Shown piece after piece: positions 23,501 to 37,700 of a stretch of DNA of 64,000 bases. The stretch spans positions 557,001-621,000 of the forward strand of contig CM060461.1 of NCBI GenBank assembly GCA_030544235.1, given 5' to 3'. How positions within the stretch are numbered: position 1 is the first letter of the stretch; every line of letters begins with the position of its first letter. Under the pieces are notes generated by a model. The model ran no database searches. It was not told the DNA's origin and worked only from the letters and a program-made list of their open reading frames with translations. Both the position numbers and the translations under genes were made by a program. The DNA is from Lepturacanthus savala. Lineage: Eukaryota > Chordata > Actinopteri > Scombriformes > Trichiuridae.

Positions 23501-26500
23501 GGAGCACGCAGGCTTCATCCTGTCTCCCGACCATTGGTGCCTCCATGGGATTTGGCTGTGGTTCTGGAGGGGCTTAAAGGCCCTCCGTTTGAACCACTGG
23601 AGGGAGCAGATCTGAAACATCTGTCTTTCAAGACTGCGTTGTTACTGGCTCTGGCTTCAGCTAAACGTGTTAGCGATATCCATGCGCTTTCGGTGCATCC
23701 CTCATGTGCACAGTTTGCCCCGGGCGATGTAAGGATGATTTTGAAGCCCAATCCGACCTTTGTACCCAAGGTGGTTGGCTCATGTTCCCCTATTGACCTG
23801 GTGGCCTTCGCTGCCCTGCCTGGGGAGCAGCGGTCACACGCGTTATGTCCAGTTCGTGCGGTGCGCACTTACATGGATAGGACTGGGGGTTTCAGGAGGA
23901 GCGACCAGCTGTTTGTCTCCTGGGCTAGTACTCATAAGGGAAAACCTATTTCAAAGCAACGTCTCTCTCACTGGGTGGTAGAGGCAATTGCTTTGGCTTA
24001 TACGAGTCAGAGACTGCAGCCACCTGCAGGTCTGCGGGCACACTCTACTCGTGGCTTGGCCGCATCCTGGGCCTTATTCAGGGGAGTCTCTCTTCAGGAC
24101 ATTTGCGGTGCGGCGTGTTGGTCTTCGCCTCTCACCTTTGTCCGTTTCTATATGCTGGACGTCTCCGCCTCTTGTGTGGCTGTGGCGCGAGCGGTCCTGG
24201 GACCCTAACTGGCACAGAGAGATGCTCTCTCTGTAGGTTGGTGGAAGCTAGATAAGCTTGTCTGGCAATACGGGAGCTACCACATCCCATAGTGAGACAT
24301 CGAAACGAATATTACGAAAGAGGACTTAAGGTTATTTACATAACCCCGGTTCTCTGAGTAATATGAGTGAGATGTCTCACCAGACAACCCTTCTTGCTTG
24401 GGCGAGTGAGAAGAGGTGCTTATCTTGAATGAGGCTGTATCGTCAGCAGCAGCTATTTAAGGTAGGCGGAACTACATGCTGCGGACGAATACGTTCACCA
24501 GCCAATCACGATTGGCGTAATGAGATTAATGCTTCTGAGGTCTGCAACGAGGCGTGCATCCCATAGTGAGACATCTCACTCATATTACTCAGAGAACCGG
24601 GGTTATGTAAATAACCTTAAGTTTATGCCTGTCTCATTAATATTAACAAGCCTCTATTCTGATTGGCTGATTTGAATGGCCATGAATAGGAATGATTTGT
24701 TCATGCCTATTCTGTACATTTATCTTAACATCTACTTTTCTACCATATGAGTAAATAAATAAATACAATTAAATAAAAAAAATAAATAATATGATTAGTA
24801 TCAATCAATTAATTACAAAACATACACAAAAAGAAGTAGCACAAAGTGCACCCAGACCACCCCCCACCCTGTGACTATCTCTCATACACACACACATGCA
24901 TATAGACACACTGGCTGTAAAGTGGAACCAGGTCAGGAAACTCTGCCCTCTGTGCTGGGGAATAGCCATACCCATACCCTTGCAGCACAAAGAAAAACCT
25001 GGATATATGTGACAAAAGTATAAGAACAGTCAGTCAGTCAGTCAGTCAGTCATACCCACTTATTCCTCATTAGGGTGTCAGGGGTCTGCTGGAGCCAATC
25101 CCAGTGCATTACGGCTAGAGGCAGGGATACACCCCAGATCGTCGCCAGCCTATTGTGGGGCACACACAACATTCACTCACACATTCACACCTAGGGGCAA
25201 TTTAGAGTCACCAATTAACCTCAGCATGTTTTGGACTGTGGGAGGAAGCCAAAGAACCTGGAGAGAACCTATGCAAACACAGGGAGAACATGTAACACAG
25301 AAAGGTTGGAGACCAAGGTCTTGCTGCAACCTTCTTGCAATGAGGCAGCAGCATTAACCACTGCACCACTATGTCACCTGCAGTATAAAAACAAAAAGTA
25401 TAAAAACATTATACAATAAATCATAGAACATTAGAACATTAAAAGCTAAAATAAAGATGTATAAACATATAGGACAGTGATTTTCAACCTATGGGCCGCT
25501 GCCCTCTAGTGAGCCGCAGGGGTATTGCAGGTGGGCCGTGAAATCCTTTGCTAAAAATCTAAATATCATAGATGTGTGTGCCTACGTGCCCAAAAACAAA
25601 ACAAAGTTCTATCCTGAAACATATGTATTGCTGAGTATGTCTTTTGGAGTAGATCTTTAAAAGCAAAAGGTGAGTTTGGTTTTTGGTGTAGAGGGAACAT
25701 GTTGGTCTGATGAATCAATGCTTCCTCTTCACAGTGGAAACCGAACACCAGGTAAAAATACAAAAGAAAGTTAAATTTTTTACATTAAAATAGCAGAGTG
25801 GTCTAAATATTGCATTCATTTGCTTCTGTATTGTTTATTGGGTCAGAGGTGGGCCGCGGACATTTAGGAGATTTCCAAATGGGCATACTAACCTAAATAG
25901 AAATATGCCTTAAAAGAATTGGTGAAAAAAGCCAGATTAAGTGTAGCAGCATAAAAAAATTAAAATAATATAAAACAGATACAAAGATACAAAAAGAACT
26001 AAAAAAAATAAGGATAAGTAAAAAGTATATTAACATGGGGTAAAAGCTAAATTAAATAGGTGGGCTTGAGCCTATTTAAAAAAAAATATTAACATTTTCT
26101 GCAGCCCTCAGGTCCTCTGGCAGGCTGGCAGGTCCTCTACAGGTCAGAGGACCTGAGGGTCTGTGAAGGTTCGTAGGGTAAAAGTAGTTCGGAAAGGTAA
26201 CCCTAACCCAAGACCCCTAAGACATATAAAAACCTAAAAAGGACATTAAAATTTACCCTGAAACATAGCCAATGCATTGATTCTAAAACCGGGCGTAATA
26301 TGTACCTGCCTTCTGATCCTTGTCAACACATGTGCTGCTAAGTTCTGTAGGAGTTGTAGACTTTTGATGTTCTTTCCAATATGACTGGAGATAAAGGCAG
26401 GCATCAGCATCTCTGTGTTTGCACAAGAGAGAAAAGGGCAGACATTCTTTGAATGATAAAATCCCATTTGTGTAACAAATTTAATGTGTGGACTAAATTT

Positions 26501-29500
26501 GAGCTCAAAGTTAAAATTGACCAACAATGATGGTTTTAAAGACAGTGTCTGTATTTTTGATAAAAGTTTCACTCTCTGGGCCTCAGGGCCAATGAATAAA
26601 ACCTACGTTTTGTCCTGGTTGAGCTGTAGGAAGTTTTCTGCCATCCAGGATTTGATGTCTAAAATATTTAAATATCTATAAAACTAAACATTAAAAAACA
26701 CACAAGTTGCAGGCTTCTCCTCCATGGTAAAATGTATTTTTGAGTGAACTTTAACCTGTGGTTCTGTGTGTTTGCAGCTAGAGTTCTGGACGGTTTACAC
26801 AGGTAACACAAGCTCCTCCAACTTGCAGCTCCAACATGTTTCTGTCTGCGGCATCATGGGAATGATATACATGTTTTAGATGGAAACCAGTGTCACACCA
26901 ACATCTGTGTTCACGGGGCCTGTGTGGACCTGTACCAGTCCTACGTCTGCCGCTGTAACCATGGATATGAGGGGAAGTACTGTGACAAGCGTGAGTCTGT
27001 GGGCATGGCAAGAAGGCACACACACGCACATACATAGTAACAATTTAAAAAAGAATCCAAATCAGAGAATCAAAGAATCCGAATCTATTTCTCACTGAAC
27101 AAACAAGACAGACATGAGGGAACAATAAAAACAGCCAAAAAATGTTCTAAATAAAATCCATGATTAGGTTGTAATAAGGAAGTTTTCAGATTTGTTCCTA
27201 AATAAAAGTATAATTCCTTTGTCTAAAATACTCTAACAGAAGTTAAAGTGCTGATTTATCAAGTATAACCTACTTCAGTTCCTGATTATCTGACATGAAA
27301 CAGAAGCAGATCATCAGTCATAGTTATATTCACAGTGATTATTTTTCTGTGAACTAGATTCTCTTAGGTTCTCTCTTTTCTCTTTTCATATATTACTATT
27401 GTTGGTATTAAACACTTCAATATGCTTTAACGTTGTGTAATTAAAATAGCACTTTATATTTAATGGGCAAATCTTTACCGAGCTTCTTCAACATCTAATT
27501 GTGTTGAAGCCGTGGTGAAACAAAAGTAGGTCACATGAACACCAGTTTTTAGACAGACATTTTAAAATAGCTTAATAACCTTGATGTTTACATGTATGTC
27601 TGTTACCATGTCCCATTTCTTTGAAAATTAAGATAAATCTTCAACTTGTAGACATTGTTGTCTTTTGTTTTTTCAGCTCAGACAGCGACAAACTGCTCAG
27701 TCGATAACGGAGGCTGTGACCACAACTGCTGGGACAGCGAGGATGGCCTGCGGAGGACTTGCAGCTGCGTGAATGGCTACAGACTACACGATGATGCCAA
27801 GAAATGTGTCGCCAATGGTGAGGACACCACTTTTACATCACTATATAAATATACAAACCCCCTCTTTATTCATCTGATCACAGAGAATCTATGAAGCCAG
27901 AGCACTTAATCTAAGTGAATCTAATTTGTGTTTGTGTTTTAATAATTCCAATTAGTCTTTAATTACATTATTCATTTTCAACAATTCTATCATTTGTATT
28001 TTCTATGTTTCTGCTGCACCTAACAGAATAAAAATATCGGTTATTGCAGGTTTAAACATGTTAAAATGCTGAATTGTGCATTTGAATTATACATTTGTGT
28101 GAAATGTGTGAACAGCAGCAAAGTTAGATGACTCTCATCCTCCTGCAGGCCACTCATCTTGTGGTCAGCTGCTGGCCGGCAAGTCCTACAGCAAGCTGCA
28201 CAGCGTGATGCTGCCCTGGACACTGGGAGGGCAGGTGGGCAAGAAGGGCGACAGTCCATGGCAGGTAATCAATGGAGAAAAGACGTTTCTGATGCAGTAA
28301 ATAAATGCTCATTACCGAGGAATACTTTATCCAAGTTATAAAAAATCTATCTCAAAAAGCCAGCTCGGAAAATTGAATTGCATAAAAAGACTTTATTAGA
28401 AACAAAAGAAAAACATATTAAAACAATACAAGTGAGTTAAACAGACATTCTGGAGCTCGTCTTGAGAAAAACAGCTAAATAAAGATTTTCCTCCGTCATT
28501 CCGTGGATTCGCCTCAGTTCTACATGATCCCTATAAAGGAACTGAATTTTATGACAGTTGGCCCCATTATATACAGGCACCTCTTCTCAGCTGGACGTGT
28601 CCAATTTATTCTGAACAATTAATATAGTGCAGGTCATGGATTCAAGATGCACTCTGAGTTCTTGAGACTCTATTCAACTTTAAAGGAAATCACGCACATT
28701 AGATATATATTCTATTAACCCTTTAAAGAATGTTCTTAGAATATACCACGTGAAAAAATGATGGCTGGTCGGGTCCTTCAGACTAATTTCTGACTCTGAA
28801 ATTAGTGTGAATGATTCGCTCCTGCAGCAGCTTTTCTGTTTGACATGCTCTACTTTCTACTTGCGGTAATATTAAAGGAGGGCGAGGGGAGGATCATCAA
28901 TCAAATCCTGTTCCAAGAAATGACAGTGTTTGGATGAAAAGATCTGCTTCTTTAACCTCTTAAGTCCATGCCTATTTTTAAGTTTTCCTGCTCTATATGA
29001 CATTGTGATGTGTCATGTGATTGTGTTTCTATGTTTCTCAGTTCCAGAACTAAACTAGATCAGTTTAGTTTATTTATTTTAAGTAGGAGGTGTTGTGCCA
29101 GCCTCACTCGTGGCACACATAAAAAGGTAGTGTCTACAGTATTTGCCTCTACGGGGCGTCAGAATATGTTGTGCCACGGGGATACCAAATAAAATGTTTG
29201 ATTTCATTTAGTCTCACACGGAGCACAGAAATGAAAGAGGGGTGTCTTGCACTAATTGTTCAGATGAAATTGACTATCGGAAAGAATCAATAATTCTTTA
29301 AATAATTATTAATTCATTCAAAAATAGAGCTTAATCATTAAGTTCTAGAGTCGGGGCACCACCTATGAGATATGAGAAATGCTAAGCGCAGGTTAGCAAA
29401 TTGATGCAGCATTACCCTCATGAACCCTTAGGAACAAGTGTTGTACGCTCTTGTACTCTGGAGGCATAGCTTCAGATCTGAAGAAAGAGGAGGCATTTTT

Positions 29501-32500
29501 CCAGGATCATCCACCCTGCCTTTAAGTCAAGTTAAGTAATATATAGAGGTGGGATTTGATTCAAATATTAATCTAATTAATTAGGTAGGTAATTAGGTAT
29601 TAAAGCCATGTGCTGGGTGAAGAAACCATAACTACACATATAAATAACTCATATTACTAGCAGTGTGGGGCAAGTTATTTCAAAACTGTAATGCTTAATT
29701 TATTACTTCTTACTGTCATTTCATAATAATTGATTACATTACAATATTATTAGTATTAGTATATATTATAAACTATTATTAGTATAATATTATTGCATAT
29801 AGTTTTAAGTCACTCTCACCAAAATAACTGGAAATATGAATATATAAATTATATCGCACCTTTGTCATTATTGCTGCAAGTCACAAGAGGGATCTTGTTG
29901 ACATGTTTTCTAAAAGCTGGTGATTCCACTGTTGAAAGTGTTTATCATGTCTTCAGCAACATACTCCGACACAAGTCTTCTAACCTCATGACTTCTGTGC
30001 AGTAACACTGCGATTTCTTCAAAATCATCACTTTCAGATACAGCTACATGCACCTGTTTTGTTTTATTTTCTCCTCTGGTGACTTGCTTTACACTTCAGA
30101 GCAAAATGGTTCTCTTTGCCACATTTTTTGCATTTCTTCCCAAACACGGGGCACTTCTGTTTGTTTTTCTCTTGTGATTTTCCACAAAATTTACAGTCAA
30201 TGTTGTTTCCCTGTTCTCTGTTCGGCGCTGGCTGTTTCACTGCATGCACTTCTTCTACGTTGGTTCTGGCGATTGTTTTGACATTTTCCTGTGACAACTT
30301 CACTGCATGGCACAACTCGATGCACGAGTCCAGTGTCAGTTTTTTCTCTCAGAGCAGCCGCTCCCTCATGGTAGCATTGTTGGTCTCACACACGATTCTA
30401 TCACAAATCAACGTGTCATGTAATGTTCCAAAGTTGCATGTTTTCTCCACTTCTCCAAGGCATGATGAGCGGGTAGTATGGGTTAATTACAGTCACATGC
30501 ACCAATAACTACAGTGCATGAGTGATGGCCCTCTGATGCAGTATAGAAATAAGAAAAAAATTCTTCTTCTGAGAATAAGTATTAGATATTAGAGCTGTAG
30601 TAGAACTGTAAACTTTAGATAGCAATGTTTCTGTGCTGGGGCAACACAGTGAGTAGCGCTGCTGCCTCACAGCAAGAAGGTTGCAGGTTCAAGACCTTGG
30701 TCTTGGTCTCCAAAGCAATGACGGTGTTGTTTTGTAGAATGAGTACTGATTTACTTTCCTCTTTGTACTACAACCTTTTTAGAAAAAAAAATCATTACTG
30801 CTAAAAATCATTTTTGACCCCAGAACATCTGCCTCTGAGTCTGCACCAAATACCACTGCCAAAGAGTTTACTTCCAGACCATGGTGTAGTTTGGAAACGA
30901 TGGTGACATGAATACAGTGGACTAGGGACGGAAACTAGTGGACAACCATTTCCTGCTAGATATGACCAGTAAGACTCCTGCCACAGAAAGGCCTCCTGCA
31001 GATGATCCACTGCAATTGCACAACTATTTGCCATACTCATTGATGCAGTTGCAGGGCATGCAATGCAAAAAATAAATAAATAACAGTAATACTGTGGCAA
31101 CCCTGTTTTAACAAATTATATAGTTCCATACAGTTCCAATAAATCTATTCTCTATTGCAGCGGTTCCCAAACTTTTTTAGCCGTCACCTCCATCTATATC
31201 CCTTGGTTGATGCACCCCCTATTTTCCACACCTTCCAAAAAACACAACTAAATGTGTTAAGGCCGCATGTTTAATTCTGCTCATCTAGAACACATCATCT
31301 AATGATCACATTAACAAAAGAGCATCTGAATTAAATTGAAATGTAACAAAGTTTTAAAATAATACAGCACAATAAAGTTTCTATCAGGAGATGACAGGCT
31401 TAGCAGCAGGAAGTATGTTGGTGGGAGCAGGGTATTTAAACCACAGCAACATTAGTCTGATGATACAGGACGGATATTATAGGACCGACATTATGTTATA
31501 GCTACTGTTTGGTTGATGTTTTTGAATGATCATTCATCATCTTGTTAAAAGGATGTGACACTGAGGATCTTTCACACCGTCCTCATTTGGTCGCTTTAAA
31601 CAGACTAGAGTTGGTTTCCTTGGATAGTTCCACTTCGTTTGTCCAGGTGTGAAAGCTCATAGAACTCTGGTCCAAACAAACCAACTCTGGTCTGCTTGAG
31701 GTTCCAGAGGCGATTTTGGGGAGTGGCCAAGGGCCACCTCTGGAATGTCATTGGCCACCCTACTGGCCACCCTAGATCCAGGGTCCCCCCACGGGGAGAC
31801 CCTAGAGTTTTAAAGTGTTAATCCTTCTTGTTATGCCGACTAACAATCACGAATATATTCATGTAACACACCAAAATGTCGACAAGAAACTCAGCTACAA
31901 GTTTATTTCAACCATTATTGGCTTACTTATTGGTAACTTTCTGTATTTCCATGATCATATTTCTCCGATACCGTATTCTCCGACAGTAAACATGGTGCCG
32001 TTAGAAAGCTCACGCTCCGATCTACACAGAGGTACCAAGCTTGTCTCTATAAAATGATGGCTCACTCCTCAGTCTTTCCATGAACCGCGAAAAAAAAAGT
32101 TTTCTTTATACCGATACAACGATAAATTATGTGTTATCTCTGCTATTTTTCAATAAAAACTTGTGTTTGAGCTCATAAAAACGCTACAATCTGCTATTTC
32201 TAAACCTTTTTCATAATTTTGAAGTTATTTTTATTCAATCCACGCTGTTTCTGAAGTCAGAGACCAGATTGATTACAGAATGTGAAGTTACTCCATATCA
32301 ACCTATCTTTGTAAAATGCCCTGTGTGACTCTACGGTGCGGGATACGTCAGATTAGATCACATGACTCGATTCTATTAGCTCTGACGCTTCCATAGAGGT
32401 GTCAATCACTCCAAATAGGATCCAATAGGGTCTCAAATATCACTCTGTCTGTCCCTCCTCAAGTCCAGCTTTACGCACACAGCCCAGCTCAACGCATATG

Positions 32501-34674
32501 TGCCCATAAATAGATAGATAATTAGTATTATATAGAGTATTATATATATATTATATTATATAATTATATATAATGTATCATAAGGCTGAACATTTGTGCA
32601 GCCTTATTACTTAACAAACACTTAATTTGCAAACACTTAATTTTACTGATCCATGGGTGAATTGGACTACTAACACATGATTTTCAGGTGATTTTCAACC
32701 CCTGCTCGGTTCGTATCAAATGAATCCTGGTTTGGTTCTGTTCTGGTTCTATCCTGGTCTGGTTCTGTCCTGGTCTGGTTCTGTCCTGGTCTGGTTCTAC
32801 ACAGTGTGAATGGACCAAACACAGGACCCAATATACATTTTATATTTATTTATATTTCAGAACCAGCATTTGTACAGAGGGAGAGATGGTTCTGATCCAC
32901 TGGTGTTCACTTTCTCTCTGAGCGTCTCCGCCTCAGCTGAAAGAATACTGTCCTCACTGTTGAGCTGAACATCAGGAGGTTTTTTTATGATATATCAGGT
33001 CTACTTTACATAAACAACTCAATATCTCACCAGCGTGGAGTCTCTACTTCAACCACATCTCCGCAAATCAGTGGAAATGTGAGCGCGACTCCAGCGACTT
33101 GACTCGACTGCCGTGTGTCGCATGATGGAGGAATAACGACACCAAAAAAAAAAAGTGGTAAACCAGCATGACTAAACAGAGAGAAGTCATATAAAGGGAT
33201 GTTGAATATCCATTTAATATGACAAATAAAACATTTATTTAGATGTCTTTATTGTGTCGGAAAATCCCATTTTGAAAAAAACTTTGAAAAACGCTCCAAA
33301 CTGCCATCACATTTTTTAGCTTGTGCACCTGTGAGTGGCCGGACCACACTTTGGGAATCCCTGCTCTATTGGAATCCAAAAAATGGTTACAATAATAATT
33401 ATTTCTTAATAATTCTTAATAATTATATATATATATATATATACACACTCACCGGCCACTTTATTAGGTACACCATGCTAGTAACGGGTTGGACCCCCTT
33501 TTGCCTTCAGAACTGCCTCAATTCTTTGTGGCCTAGATTCAACAAGGTGCTGGAAGCATTCCTCAGAGAGTTTGGTCCATATTGACATGATGGCATCACA
33601 CAGTTTGCGCAGATTTGTCGGCTGCACATCCATGATGCGAATCTCCCGTTCCACCACATCCCAAAGATGCTCTATTGGATTGAGATCTGGTGACTGTGGA
33701 GGCCATTTGAGTACAGTGAACTCATTGTCATGTTCAAGAAACCAGTCTGAGATGATTCCAGCTTTATGACATGGCCCATTATCCTGCTGAAAGTAGCCAT
33801 CAGAAGTTGGGTACATTGTGGTCATAAAGGGATGGACATGGTCAGCAACAATACTCAGGTAGGCTGTGGTGTTGCAACGATGCTCAATTGGTACCAAGGG
33901 GCCCAAAGAGTGCCAAGAAAATATTCCCCACACCATTACACCACCACCACCAGCCTGAACCGCTGATACAAGGCAGGATGGATCCATGCTTTCATGTTGT
34001 TGACGCCAAATTCTGACCCTACCATCCGAATCTCACAGCAGAAATCGAGACTCATCAGACCAGGCAACGTTTTTCCAATCTTCTATTGTCCAATTTCGAT
34101 GAGCTTGTGCAAATTGTAGCCTCAGTTTCCTGTTCTTAGCTGAAAGGAGTGGCACCCAGCGTGGTCTTCTTCTGCTGTAGCCCATCTGCCTCAAAGTTCA
34201 ACATACTGTGCATTCAGAGATGCACTTCTGCCTACCTTGGTTGTAACGGGTGGTTATTTGAGTCACTGTTGCCTTTCTATCAGCTCGAACCAGTCTGGCC
34301 ATTCTCCTCTGACCTCTGGCATCAACAAGGCATTTCCACCCACAGAACTGCCACTAACTGGATATTTTTCCTTTTTCGGACCATTCTCTGTAAACCCTAG
34401 AGATGGTTGTGCGTGAAAATCCCAGTAGATCAGCAGTTTCTGAAATACTCAGACCAGCCCTTCTGGCACCAACAACCATGCCACGTTCAAAGTCACTCAA
34501 ATCACCTTTCTTCCCCATACTGATGCTCGGTTTGAACTGCAGGAGATTGTCTTGACCATGTCTACATGCCTAAATGCACTGAGTTGCCGCCATGTGATTG
34601 GCTGATTAGAAATTAAGTGTTAACGAGCAGTTGGACAGGTGTACCTAATAAAGTGGCCGGTGAGTGTATATATA

Positions 34675-34731
<57 letters not shown>

Positions 34732-37700
34732 GCCTGCACTGCTCAAACATCTAGTATTTTGATGAATATTTTACTGCGTTGATGATTAATATTGCTGAAA
34801 TTAGGGAGTGCCAAAAAACCTGGATCGGAATCCATGGAAAAATGCAGATCACTTGATCCGGGCATTTTTCCATTCGTTCTGATTCTGATACACAATTTTT
34901 GCTAATGTCAGTGGCATCTAGTATCAACAGTATGCAACATCTACAGTTTCTACAATCTGGGCTGTTCCTGAAAAATGATTTGATGATTGGGCTCCGATGT
35001 TCTAGTAGTATTAGTGAATATTCTATTATTCCATATTTTAACACATTAAACGGATATTGAACAAATATTCAAATCCAAAAATCTAATACTTCTCTATTGA
35101 ATGAAGCTATGAATACTAATAATGTTGTTTAGAATGTAGGCCTGTACAAGTATGTTAAAAAAATATATAAAAACTGGGTTCTAGTGGAGTATTTTTGTGC
35201 TCAGGTGCTGCTGCTGAATGAAAGAGGTCGTTTTAACTGCGGTGGTGTTCTCATTGACAAGAATTGGGTGCTGACGGCTGCTCACTGCCTCGACAACAGC
35301 CACCACTTCAGAGTCCGACTGGGTGAGTTTTAGATGGAAACATGACAACGTTGTCATCAAACACTGTAATGAACAACATTGTGATTACTGTTATTAAATC
35401 CATCTGGCTAAAATTGTTCCAGCAGGATCCTGCAAGAAGGAGTCAGGAACAGAGGTCGCAGCAGGCAGAAGAGTGCAATAACAAAAGAATCATTCATGAA
35501 ATTTTACCAAAATGCACCTTGTCCTCTAATTGTCCTCTAGATTTAGTTGAAGCTCTAGTTTCAGTATGTTATTGATCTTTTTACTTCATCCTGTAAAACA
35601 GACCTAAAGTCTGCTGGCAGATCCAGAATCCAGACTCAGATCAAAGGGGGACAAGCCTATTCTTGGCTGAACCCTCAGATCTGGAATTAATCTGCTGACA
35701 CTGTCTCTGCTTTTAAATACTAACTTTAACTTACCACTCACCGGCCACTTTATTAGGTACATCATGCTAGTAACGGGTTGGACCCCCTTTTGCCTTCAGA
35801 ACTGCCTCAATTCTTTGTGGCATAGATTCAACAAGGTGCTGGAAGCATTTGGTCCATATTGACATGATGGCATCACACAGTTGGCGCAGATTTGTCGGCT
35901 GCACATCCATGATGCGAATCTCCCGTTCCAGCCATTCCAGCTTTATGACATGGCCCATTATCCTGCTGAAAGTAGCCATCAGAAGTTGGGTACATTGTGG
36001 TCATAAAGGGATGGACATGGTCAGCAACAATACTCAGGTAGGCTGTGGTGTTGCAACGATGCTCAATTGGTACCAAGGGGCCCAAAGAGTGCCAAGAAAA
36101 TATTCCCCACACCATTACACCACCACCACCAGCCTGAACCGCTGATACAAGGCAGGATGGATCCATGCTTTCATGTTGTTGACGCCAAATTCTGACCTTA
36201 CCATCCAAATGTCGCAGCAGAAATTGAGACTCATCAGACCAGGCAACGTTTTTCCTATCTTCTATTGTCCAATTTCGATGAGCTTTTGCAAATTGTAGCC
36301 TCAGTTTCCTGTTCTTAGCTGAAAGGAGTGGCACCCGGCGTGGTCTTCTGCTGCTGTAGCCCATCTGCCTCAAAGTTCGACGTACTATGCGTTCAGAGAT
36401 GCTCTTCTGCCTACCTTGGTTGTAACGGATGGTTATTTGAGTCACGGTTGCCTTTCTATCAGCTCGAACCAGTCTGGCCATTCTCCTCTGACCTCTGGCA
36501 TCAGCAAGGCATTTCCGCCCACAGAACTGCTGCTCACTGGATATTTTTTCTTTTTCGGACCATTCTCTGTAAACCCTAGAGATGGTTGTGTGTGAAAATC
36601 CCAGTAGATCAGCAGTTTCTGAAATACTCAGACCAGCCCTTCTGGCACCAACAACCATGCCACGTTCAAAGTCACTCAAATCACCTTTCTTCCCCATACT
36701 GATGCTCGGTTTGAACTGCAGGAGATTGTCTTGACCATGTCTACATGCCTAAATGCACTGAGTTGCCGCCATGTGATTGGCTGATTAGAAATTAAGTGTT
36801 AATGAGCAGTTGGACAGGTGTACCTAATAAAGTGGCCAGTGAGTGTATTTTACTCCTTAAACCTTTCCAACATACAACTTCAGACCCTTTTCTGTTGATT
36901 TGATTTTCTTCGTCTTCTCCCGCTTATCCGTTACTCGGGTCTCGGGGGCAGCAGCTTCAGCAGGGAAGCCCAGACTTCCCTGTCCCCAGCTACTTCCTCC
37001 AGCTCTTCCGGGGGGACCCCAAGGCGTTCCCAGACCAGCTGAAAGACATAGTCTCTCCAGCGTGTCCTGGGTCTTCCCCGGGGCCGCCACCCGGAGGGAC
37101 GTGCCCGGAACACCTCCCCAGGGAGGCGTCCAGGAGACATCCTCACTAGATGCCCGAGCCACCTCAACTGGCTCCTCTCGATGTGGAGGAGCAGTGGTTC
37201 TACTCTGAGCTCCTCGCGGATGACCGAGCTTCTCACCCTATCTCTAAGGGAGAGCCCAGCCACCCTGCGAAGGAAACCCATTTAGGCCGCTTGTATTCGC
37301 GATCTCGTTCTTTTGGTCACTACCCAAAGCTTGTGACCATAGATGAGGGTAGGAACGTAGATCGACTGGTAAATCAAGAGCTTTGCCTTTCGGCTCAGCT
37401 CCTTCTTCACCACGACGGACCGATGCAGGGCCCACATCACTGCAGACGATCCGTCGGTCAATCTCCCGCTCCATCCTCCCCCCACTCGTGAACAAGATCC
37501 CAAGATACGTGAACTCCTCAACTTGAGGCAAGATCTCATTCCTGACCCAGATTCGACACTCCACCCTTTTCCAGTCAAGAACCATGGCCTCAGATTCGGA
37601 GGTGCTGATTCTCATCCCAGCCGCTTCACACTTGGCTGCGAACCGCTCCAGTGAGAGCTGCAGGTCACGGTCCGATGAAGCCAGCAGGACCAGATCATCC

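Larger units (their letters stand above)
20063..24620 (+). mobile_element. DIRS-like tyrosine-recombinase retrotransposon
   Basis: A 4.6 kb element in proc intron 2, same strand as the gene. It has inverted terminal repeats (20086-20253 with 24403-24575) and an internal complementary region (24285-24381) that pairs with both element ends. This is the defining architecture of DIRS elements, which replicate through a circular intermediate and integrate by a tyrosine recombinase without target duplication. Coding order is Gag-like, RT-RNase H, tyrosine recombinase. Gag and Pol are broken by frameshifts, an internal deletion and a stop, while the recombinase frame is open. Flanking sequence on both sides resembles a repeat also seen at 16550-16790, so it inserted into an older repeat. 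Confidence 0.9.

Noticed and set aside
26880..28264. Identity as factor VII, factor X or protein Z instead of protein C
   Set aside because: The intact catalytic triad excludes protein Z, and the DACEGDSGGPMV motif, the LNFIK segment and the C-terminal half follow protein C more closely than factors VII or X.
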